NCBI GenBank assembly: GCA_041476545.1 | Contig: JBGOTP010000364.1 | Coordinates: 1 to 5,129, forward strand | DNA from: JBGOTP01 sp041476545 | GTDB taxonomy: Bacteria > Acidobacteriota > Vicinamibacteria > Vicinamibacterales > CAVVIG01 | Length of the DNA stretch: 5,129 nucleotides | Reading direction: 5' to 3' | Shown here: positions 1-4,523 of the stretch, in pieces | Layout of the letters: every line of letters begins with the position of its first letter | Position numbering within the stretch: the stretch's first letter is position 1 | The notes under the pieces: generated by a model | What the model was told of the DNA's origin: nothing | Seen by the model: only the letters and a program-made list of their open reading frames with translations | Databases searched by the model: none | Translations under genes and position numbers: made by a program

Positions 1-542
1 AGAAGCTGCAGGAGCGGCTGGCCAAGCTGGCCGGCGGTGTGGCGGTCGTCAAGGTGGGCGCGGCCACCGAGACCGAGATGAAGGAGAAGAAGGCGCGGGT
101 CGAGGACGCGCTCAACGCGACCCGGGCGGCGGTCGAGGAAGGCATCGTGCCGGGTGGTGGCGTGGCGCTGCTGCGAGCGTCGAAGGCGATCGACGGCCTG
201 AAGAATCTCGAGGGCGACGAGAAGGTCGGCGCCATGATCGTCAAGCGGGCGCTGGAGGCGCCGATCCGCCAGATCGTCGAGAACGCGGGCCTGGAGGGCA
301 GCGTGATCGTCGAGAAGGTGAAGCTGGCCACGGCGCCGAATCACGGGTTCGACGCGGAGACGATGGACTACGTGGACATGCTGAAGGCGGGCATCATCGA
401 CCCGACGAAGGTGGCGCGGGTGGCGTTGCAGAACGCGGCGTCGATCGCGTCGCTGTTGCTGACGACCGCGGCAGTGATCAGCGACCTACCGGAAGAGAAC
501 AAGCCTGGCGGGGCGCCGATGCCGCCCGGCGACATGTATTAG
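1..542 (+). CDS. groEL: Chaperonin GroEL (Hsp60), C-terminal part, 5' end outside window
   Basis: This is the C-terminal 179 residues of the 60-kDa chaperonin, which forms the double-ring ATP-driven protein-folding machine in the cytoplasm with GroES. The reading frame is open from base 3 and closed by TAG at 540-542. It begins at the point matching roughly residue 364 of E. coli GroEL (KLQERLAKLAGGVAVVKVG) and covers the end of the apical domain, the second intermediate segment and the equatorial domain. The cpn60 signature AAVEEGIVPGGG is intact. The aspartate matching the ATP-hydrolysis residue D398 of E. coli is present in KARVEDALNAT (codon 105-107), and the nucleotide-contacting aspartate (E. 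coli D495) lies in GIIDPTKV. The tail ends PGGAPMPPGDMY instead of the Gly-Gly-Met repeats of E. coli. A hairpin terminator follows 40 bp after the stop, so groEL ends its transcription unit. The family assignment is essentially certain; the N-terminal part and any groES lie to the left. Confidence 0.97.
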   Translation, partial: KLQERLAKLAGGVAVVKVGAATETEMKEKKARVEDALNATRAAVEEGIVPGGGVALLRASKAIDGLKNLEGDEKVGAMIVKRALEAPIRQIVENAGLEGSVIVEKVKLATAPNHGFDAETMDYVDMLKAGIIDPTKVARVALQNAASIASLLLTTAAVISDLPEENKPGGAPMPPGDMY

Positions 543-582
543 CTCGGCGATTTCAGTCGGCGCGATGCGCTGACGGAGAGGC

Positions 583-620
583 GGCCTCGGTCGGTTATCC
601 GACCGGGGCCTGTCTTTCTC
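583..620 (+). terminator. Intrinsic-type terminator downstream of groEL
   Basis: A 12-bp inverted repeat has arms at 583-594 (GGCCTCGGTCGG) and 599-610 (CCGACCGGGGCC), with a TTAT loop. Eleven pairs are Watson-Crick and one is a U-G wobble in the + strand transcript. A pyrimidine, T-rich run TGTCTTTCTC follows directly (611-620). A stable GC stem, a short loop and an imperfect U-tract 40 bp after the groEL stop fit a Rho-independent terminator. The tail is weaker than the classic T-run, so termination may be partial. Confidence 0.75.
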
Positions 621-636
621 CGGCTGCAACATGATG

Positions 637-664
637 GGCTCTGCTCCACGGGTCAGCAGGAGCC
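637..664 (+). other. Imperfect hairpin overlapping a possible ribosome binding site
   Basis: GGCTC-TGCT (637-645) can pair with AGCA-G-GAGCC (655-664): nine base pairs, a one-base bulge at 659 and a nine-base loop. The right arm covers AGGAG (658-662), the only good Shine-Dalgarno sequence for the upstream ATG at 672. If RNA is made here, the hairpin would mask that site. It could also be chance pairing in GC-rich DNA. No function is claimed. Confidence 0.3.
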
Positions 665-745
665 GCGAGCGATGAGCCGCCGTGATCTCACCCGTAGTGC
701 GAGGGAGATTCGGCCGCGGTCGGCGCAGACCACGCGCGCCACGAC

Positions 746-751
746 TACACT
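746..751 (+). promoter_or_regulatory. Candidate -10 element for a leaderless small-protein transcript
   Basis: TACACT at 746-751 resembles a sigma-70-type -10 hexamer and ends 7 bases before the GTG at 759, so a transcript would start at or beside the start codon. No TTGACA-like -35 element is visible 16-18 bases upstream. The only purine-rich stretch before the GTG, GAGG at 752-755, is just 3 bases away, which is too close for normal Shine-Dalgarno use. Leaderless translation is therefore an inference from spacing alone. Confidence 0.3.
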
Positions 752-758
752 GAGGCGC

Positions 759-929
759 GTGACGTACGGGTGCGCGTTCTGCGGCGAGGAGAACGAGGTC
801 TTCGTGGATCTGAGCGGCGGCCGCCGGCAGACGTTCACCGAGGACTGCACCGTCTGCTGTCAGCCCAACCTGATCGCGCTCACCATCGACGACGACGGTG
901 AGGTCGAGCTTCAGGTCACCCAGGAGTGA
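759..929 (+). CDS. CPXCG-motif cysteine-rich small protein (putative zinc-binding)
   Basis: This 56-residue protein matches the pattern of the small CPXCG cysteine-rich family: an N-terminal CxxCG (C5, C8), then EVFVDLSGG, an EDCTVCC block (C30, C33, C34), and an acidic end with a DDDGE turn. The family has no established function; the two cysteine pairs suggest a metal-binding, ribbon-like fold, probably cytoplasmic because there is no signal peptide. The first motif is CAFCG here, with alanine where the family usually has proline. The GTG start at 759 was chosen because it gives the usual family length of about 60 residues and places CxxC near the N-terminus. An in-frame ATG at 672 would give 85 residues and has AGGAG nine bases upstream, but it adds an Arg/Thr-rich stretch (SRRDLTRSAREIRPRS) unlike the family. 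The gene is separated from groEL by a terminator and converges on the porin gene, so it probably forms its own unit. The family call is strong; the start is uncertain. Confidence 0.82.
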   Translation: MTYGCAFCGEENEVFVDLSGGRRQTFTEDCTVCCQPNLIALTIDDDGEVELQVTQE

Positions 930-1022
930 CGGAGGGTAGTCCGTTCAAAGGCCCTTTTCTAGCCGAGGCTTCCTCCGTGTCCTGGCTGGCACTACAGGCG
1001 TTACTTACGCGCGACAGCGCAA

Positions 1023-1054
1023 CGGGATCGTCGAATGATCTCTCGACGATTCCG
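1023..1054 (-). terminator. Hairpin at the 3' end of the cytochrome-porin operon
   Basis: Arms at 1023-1034 (CGGGATCGTCGA) and 1043-1054 (TCGACGATTCCG) form a 12-bp stem around an eight-base loop. The one irregular pair, 1026/1051, is G-U read on the + strand and A-C read on the - strand. The hairpin begins 15 bp after the porin stop codon in the - direction and lies in the gap between converging genes. No T-run follows on either strand, so it is either a hairpin that stabilises the mRNA 3' end or a terminator needing Rho or working in both directions. Confidence 0.5.
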
Positions 1055-1068
1055 CCCGGCCGCAGAGG

Positions 1069-3321
1069 CTACTTGAAGATGTAGGCGAGCGTCACGCCCG
1101 CGATGTGAGCATCGTAGTTCCTGGCGTCGTTGCCGAGCCAGATCGAGCCCGTGGTGCCGGCCAGTTGCGGAATGAATGGCGTCAGGCCGTCGGTGCGCCA
1201 GTCGTTCTTCCTGAACTGCTCGAAGGTGTAGAAGAGCGAGGCCGTCCACGATTGCGAGAAGTGGTAGCGGAGCGCGGTGGTGAACATGACGAGCAGATCG
1301 TCGGCCGCCGGCATCCGCTTCGGCAGCAAGCCGGGGACGGCGAGGGGCGGACCCGGAAGGGTGGCGCTCGACAGGCGCGTTTCTCGGGTTCCGGACGACG
1401 TCGAGTAGTTCGCGCCGAAGGTCCAGTCGAGCCTGTCCGGTATCAGCGCCGCCTTGCCCTCGACATGGAAGGTGTCGACGGTGTCCTTCATGTTCGTGGT
1501 CCAGTCAGCGTTGACGCTTGAGGACAAGTTAAAACTGGTGCCACGGTTCTTCAGATCCCGGTCGTCCACCTCATGCACGTAGCCAGCCGAGAACGAGAGG
1601 CGCTCGAACGGACTCCAACCGAAGTCGATCCCCGCCGACCAGCTCGTTTCCCACAGCAGGCCGAACGCGGAACGGAGGTAGTCGTCGTAGCGATAGCTGG
1701 CCATGGGCGTCACCCAGAGAGTGTCGAGCGGCGTGAACTGGAGCAGGAGATCCACGCGCTGACGATCACGCTCGGCCTCGTCGACCTTGCGGAACAGGAA
1801 CCCGTTGCTCGCGTTGACCGTGCGGCTGTAGTCGGCGTCCCGCCGAAACGACGGCTTGTAGGTGAGCCGGGCCAGGAGCCAGTCGAACGGCGTGGCGTCG
1901 ATCGCCGCCTTGGCGAAGTATTCGTCGCTCTCCCGGACCTCGCGTTCCGAGCCCCGGTTCCACCGCTCCCACCCGAAACCGACCGTCGTCGCCACGGGCT
2001 GGACGATCTGGTACCGCGCGTCGACGTCGGCGTTATGGTGCGTGAAGCTGAGCCGCTTGGCGACCGTGACACCCGCGGGGACGACGATGCCGGCGGCCGG
2101 CCTGTCGCTATCGATGCTACCCGGGAAGGAGATCTGGTCGCTGTTGTCCTGGAGGTCGTACATGCGGTACTTGGCCGACAGCGTCAGCGGCAGCGGGAGC
2201 GGCCGTGACGTCACCTGGACGTTGAGGTTGAAGGTCTGCACGTTCCCGTTCAGGCTCTTCTGCGGCAGCGCGAGGTCCGGATTCGCGGCGATCGAGGGGT
2301 TGATCGTGTGGGGGAGGAAGTCCGCGTTCTGGAGCGCGAGGCTGTAGGTGAGGCTGCCGGCGATACGGGTCCGACGCGGCAGGCTCACGCTACCGGCGAT
2401 ATTGAAGGTGTGCGCCATGTTGTCCGGCGGGAGAGAGCTCTGGCCGGTCTTGGGCACCACGTTGCTCGTCGCGGTGGGCGACTCGCCGGCCGAGCAGCCG
2501 AAGGCGACGCTCCCGCCCACGGGGGCCTGGAAGCAGGGATTGTCGAATCTCACGCTGCTCAGGTCGTTCCGGAAAACCGAGAGGGTGTAGCCGAACTGGA
2601 GCTGCCATTTCTCGCGCGCGAGCGTCCCGCCCAGCCGGAAGTCATGGACGGTCTGCTCGATGGGCTCGAGCAGCTCCAGGAAGTTGTTGCCCGGCGAGCC
2701 GAACGACATGCCAAACGGCCGGTCGCCTTCCTTCCGGATTCTCGTGTACTGGGCGTTGAGCTCGAGGTCCGGCGTCGGCGTCAGCGTGAAGCGGAGGCGG
2801 GCGGTGTCCCAGCGGACGGAGACGTCGTGGAGCTCGCGCGAGGTGGCCTGGCCGTTGAAGTCGCTCAGCGACCCGATGACCGGGGCCACCCAGACCCCGC
2901 GCGAGACCTCGTGCAGGAGCGTGCGGGAAGTCGTCGAGAAGAGGTGGGGGAGCTGGTCCCAGTCGAACTGGAACTGCCAGAGGCCGGTGCGCCCGGCGCG
3001 TAGCGAGAACTCCTGGTCCTCCCGGCCCCACTTCGACCCGAGGATCTCGCCCGTGTAGCCTCCGTCAGGAGTGAAGAATTTCAACTGGAGCTGCTGAAGC
3101 ATGGGTCCCGCGCTCATGTCGCGGTACTCCTCGAACTTGCCCCTCTCCTTGTTCTTGGGATCGTCGGTCAGGTACCCGCGGACTCCCGCCTCCACGCTGC
3201 CCTCGACATTCACCCCGCCGAACTGAGTCTGGGCCGGCACGCTTCCCGCCGCGCCCAGAACCAGGAGCGCTGAAACCGAGAGTGCTGAAACAAAACACGG
3301 CGTCGTTCGTGTCGGTTTCAT
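1069..3321 (-). CDS. MtrB/PioB-family decaheme-associated outer-membrane porin
   Basis: This 750-residue protein has the build of the MtrB/PioB family, the outer-membrane beta-barrel that sheathes a decaheme cytochrome and lets electrons cross the outer membrane. Residues 1-30 form a Sec signal peptide (MKPTRTT, a hydrophobic stretch FVSALSVSALLVLGAAG, cleavage probably after VPA). The mature protein is rich in alternating aromatic/polar strands with no long hydrophobic helix, and it closes with YDAHIAGVTLAYIFK, a terminal strand with the near-terminal phenylalanine typical of barrel proteins. Long polar loops are seen near 255-300 and 340-360. The N-terminal CxxC of Shewanella MtrB is absent; the only mature cysteines are C263 and C276 in one loop. 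The ATG at 3321 was preferred over the in-frame codon at 3384 because it starts the signal peptide and has TAGGAGG six bases upstream; the longer form would overlap the cytochrome gene. It is the second gene of the operon. Whether it serves metal reduction or iron oxidation cannot be told from sequence, so no mtr/pio symbol is given. Confidence 0.9.
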   Translation of the reverse strand: MKPTRTTPCFVSALSVSALLVLGAAGSVPAQTQFGGVNVEGSVEAGVRGYLTDDPKNKERGKFEEYRDMSAGPMLQQLQLKFFTPDGGYTGEILGSKWGREDQEFSLRAGRTGLWQFQFDWDQLPHLFSTTSRTLLHEVSRGVWVAPVIGSLSDFNGQATSRELHDVSVRWDTARLRFTLTPTPDLELNAQYTRIRKEGDRPFGMSFGSPGNNFLELLEPIEQTVHDFRLGGTLAREKWQLQFGYTLSVFRNDLSSVRFDNPCFQAPVGGSVAFGCSAGESPTATSNVVPKTGQSSLPPDNMAHTFNIAGSVSLPRRTRIAGSLTYSLALQNADFLPHTINPSIAANPDLALPQKSLNGNVQTFNLNVQVTSRPLPLPLTLSAKYRMYDLQDNSDQISFPGSIDSDRPAAGIVVPAGVTVAKRLSFTHHNADVDARYQIVQPVATTVGFGWERWNRGSEREVRESDEYFAKAAIDATPFDWLLARLTYKPSFRRDADYSRTVNASNGFLFRKVDEAERDRQRVDLLLQFTPLDTLWVTPMASYRYDDYLRSAFGLLWETSWSAGIDFGWSPFERLSFSAGYVHEVDDRDLKNRGTSFNLSSSVNADWTTNMKDTVDTFHVEGKAALIPDRLDWTFGANYSTSSGTRETRLSSATLPGPPLAVPGLLPKRMPAADDLLVMFTTALRYHFSQSWTASLFYTFEQFRKNDWRTDGLTPFIPQLAGTTGSIWLGNDARNYDAHIAGVTLAYIFK

Positions 3322-3327
3322 CCCTGG

Positions 3328-3334
3328 CCTCCTA
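3328..3334 (-). promoter_or_regulatory. Ribosome binding site of the porin gene, overlapping the cytochrome stop
   Basis: Read on the - strand, TAGGAGG (3334-3328) contains the cytochrome stop codon TAG (3334-3332) and a strong Shine-Dalgarno GGAGG six bases before the porin ATG (3321-3319). The overlap implies co-translation from one mRNA and supports the porin start used here. Confidence 0.85.
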
Positions 3335-4309
3335 GCGCTTGAAAAACTTGCCGGACGGGTGGTTGGAGCCATGGATGAGGGCATGGCAGTTCGTGCATTG
3401 ATGGCCCATCACGAATTTGAGCGATGCCGTGTCGCCGCGACCGTACATGTTGCCTGGGTGGCCGCCTCCCGGGGCATGGCACTGCTGGCAGAGCCGCGGC
3501 TTGGCGGCCTTCAGCAGCTTCTCCCAGTTCGAGCCGTGCGGGTCGTGGCAGTTCACGCAGCTCTCCTGGACCGGCGGATGCGTCCAGAGGAACGGTCCGC
3601 GCTTCTCCGTGTGGCACGTGTAGCAGGTCTCGTTGACCCCCTGCTCCTTGAGGAGGGTCTGAGTGACCGTCCCGTGCGGGTTGTGGCACGAGGTGCAGGT
3701 GATCTTGCCCTCGCGGAGTGGCATGTGCGAGGACCGCATCGTCTGCGCCCGCTTCTGCAGGTGGCACGTGCCGCAGGTCTCGATCTCGGTCTCCTTGGCG
3801 AGCTGCGCCTTGGGCGAGACCTGTTCCATGATCTTGTGGCAGTTCGTGCACGCGACGTCGCGCGACTCGTGGGCGCTGCCCTGCCAGAAGACCCGGGCGC
3901 CCTTGGCGTGGCAGTCGAGGCAGACCGCGTTCCGCTTCTCCACCGGCGTCTTGTCGTTCTTCGCGAAGGTGATCAGCCCGCCCTTGCCCTTGCCGCCGCC
4001 CGCGTCCACGTGCGCCTTGCCGGGGCCGTGGCAGGTCTCGCAGGCGTTGGCCTCCTTGGGACTCCGCGCCTGGAGGAGGAAAAGGCGTCCCATCCTGGTC
4101 TTGGAGAACTTGCTGAACTGTTCCGGGTGACAGACCTTGCAGGTTTCCGCGCCGACATAGTTGCTGTCCGCCGGCGCGGCCGCGGCGGCGGCCGGCTTTT
4201 CCGGCTGCTGGGCACGGGAGGAGAAAGGAAGGCCGAGGACGATCCCGGCGCAGAACACCGCCGCCGCCGAGGCGATCCCCGCGAACAGCCGCCAGCGCCT
4301 ACCGGTCAT
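3332..4309 (-). CDS. Decaheme c-type cytochrome, DmsE/MtrA/PioA family
   Basis: This 325-residue periplasmic electron carrier has exactly ten CXXCH heme-attachment motifs, at residues 57, 90, 130, 154, 179, 205, 229, 251, 274 and 305. Length and heme number match the MtrA/DmsE family (Shewanella MtrA is about 330 residues). An N-terminal signal (MTGRRWRLFAGIASAAAVFCAGIVLGLPFSSRA) directs export, with cleavage probably near residue 33. C20 lies inside the hydrophobic core and is not a convincing lipobox. An Ala-rich linker (39-45) follows. Further family marks are CHGPGKAH, CHNPHG, CHDPHG and the C-terminal CTNCHALIHGSNHPSG. There are exactly ten histidines outside the motifs, enough for bis-His ligation of every heme. 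The ATG at 4309 has GAGGAG seven bases upstream. A longer in-frame start at 4399 would run through the sigma-54 promoter and lacks a signal peptide at its end. With the porin it should form the transmembrane heme wire. A role with a DMSO reductase is possible for the family, but none is encoded here. Confidence 0.95.
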   Translation of the reverse strand: MTGRRWRLFAGIASAAAVFCAGIVLGLPFSSRAQQPEKPAAAAAAPADSNYVGAETCKVCHPEQFSKFSKTRMGRLFLLQARSPKEANACETCHGPGKAHVDAGGGKGKGGLITFAKNDKTPVEKRNAVCLDCHAKGARVFWQGSAHESRDVACTNCHKIMEQVSPKAQLAKETEIETCGTCHLQKRAQTMRSSHMPLREGKITCTSCHNPHGTVTQTLLKEQGVNETCYTCHTEKRGPFLWTHPPVQESCVNCHDPHGSNWEKLLKAAKPRLCQQCHAPGGGHPGNMYGRGDTASLKFVMGHQCTNCHALIHGSNHPSGKFFKR

Positions 4310-4316
4310 CGCGTGA

Positions 4317-4322
4317 CTCCTC
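4317..4322 (-). promoter_or_regulatory. Ribosome binding site of the decaheme cytochrome gene
   Basis: GAGGAG (4322-4317 on the - strand) lies seven bases before the ATG at 4309-4307. This spacing fixes the start of the cytochrome over the longer alternatives and falls within the roughly 45-base leader predicted from the sigma-54 promoter. Confidence 0.75.
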
Positions 4323-4363
4323 TCTCCTGCTGGTACATGAAACCGACGTCCGCGGGCGCTTTC

Positions 4364-4379
4364 TGCCATTCCAGTGCCA
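4364..4379 (-). promoter_or_regulatory. Sigma-54 (RpoN) -24/-12 promoter of the cytochrome-porin operon
   Basis: On the - strand, TGGCACTGGAATGGCA (4379-4364) fits the sigma-54 consensus TGGCACG-N4-TTGCW. The whole TGGCAC block matches, the key GG (4378-4377) and GC (4366-4365) doublets are at the required spacing, and only two less critical positions differ (G to T after TGGCAC, and TTGC to TGGC). Transcription should begin near 4353, giving a leader of about 44 bases that includes the ribosome binding site. Such promoters need an AAA+ enhancer-binding activator, and one is encoded directly upstream on the same strand. No experimental support is available. Confidence 0.75.
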
Positions 4380-4405
4380 GAGTCGCGGGCGTCGACCAAA
4401 TATGC

Positions 4406-4426
4406 GTGCGCGCACCGCCTTGTGCG
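4406..4426. promoter_or_regulatory. Overlapping GTGC/GCAC palindromes upstream of the sigma-54 promoter
   Basis: A perfect 10-bp palindrome GTGCGCGCAC (4406-4415) overlaps an inverted repeat CGCAC-N6-GTGCG (4411-4415 and 4422-4426); a third GTGCAC palindrome follows at 4431-4436. They lie about 53-83 bp upstream of the predicted transcription start. NtrC-family activators with Fis-type helix-turn-helix domains bind dyads of this size, so these are candidate activator sites. The spacing differs by one base from the enteric NtrC dyad, and short GC palindromes arise easily in such DNA. Confidence 0.35.
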
Positions 4427-4497
4427 TTCAGTGCACCAGTGGTCGCCCTTCGAATGGCCTAGGTCGTTGATCGGGCTGCTGGACGGTCGAAGCGGGA

Positions 4498-4519
4498 TTT
4501 CCCCCTTGGGTGGGGGAAA
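4498..4519. repeat. Perfect 8-bp inverted repeat TTTCCCCC-N6-GGGGGAAA
   Basis: Arms TTTCCCCC (4498-4505) and GGGGGAAA (4512-4519) flank the six bases TTGGGT. The repeat begins four bases after the regulator stop codon in the - direction. As RNA it would be a hairpin ending the regulator transcript, though no T-run follows. As DNA it lies about 145-166 bp upstream of the predicted sigma-54 start, the usual distance for an enhancer. Both readings are open. Confidence 0.55.
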
Positions 4520-4523
4520 CTAC

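Noticed and set aside
987..1002. TGGCAC-containing sequence on the + strand as a second sigma-54 promoter
   Set aside because: TGGCAC is present, but the -12 block is GCGTT rather than TTGCW, the GC doublet is one base or more out of place, and no + strand gene follows.
1573..3003. Open frames of 211 and 231 codons on the + strand, antisense to the porin
   Set aside because: Arg/Val/Glu-rich translations with no motif and no ribosome binding site noticed; they mirror the porin's codon bias.
3319..3384. Longer porin start at 3384
   Set aside because: It would overlap the cytochrome by 53 bp and put 21 extra residues before a clear signal peptide; the ATG at 3321 has an ideal Shine-Dalgarno.
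3318..3851. 177-codon - strand frame inside the cytochrome gene
   Set aside because: It is an out-of-frame shadow of the cytochrome; its His/Pro/Arg richness comes from the shifted CXXCH codons.
3332..4309. Assignment to DMSO respiration because of the DmsE family name
   Set aside because: The family name covers MtrA, PioA and DmsE proteins; no DMSO reductase subunit is encoded in the window, so the terminal substrate is left open.
4307..4399. Longer cytochrome start at 4399
   Set aside because: The extra segment covers the sigma-54 promoter and ribosome binding site and would place 30 residues ahead of the signal peptide.
3359..4462. Long 367-codon open frame on the + strand, antisense to the decaheme cytochrome
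   Set aside because: The opposite strand carries a complete cytochrome with ten CXXCH motifs, a signal peptide and a ribosome binding site. The + frame yields a Val/Arg/Ala-rich sequence with no recognisable domain, as expected from a stop-poor frame opposite a GC-rich gene.
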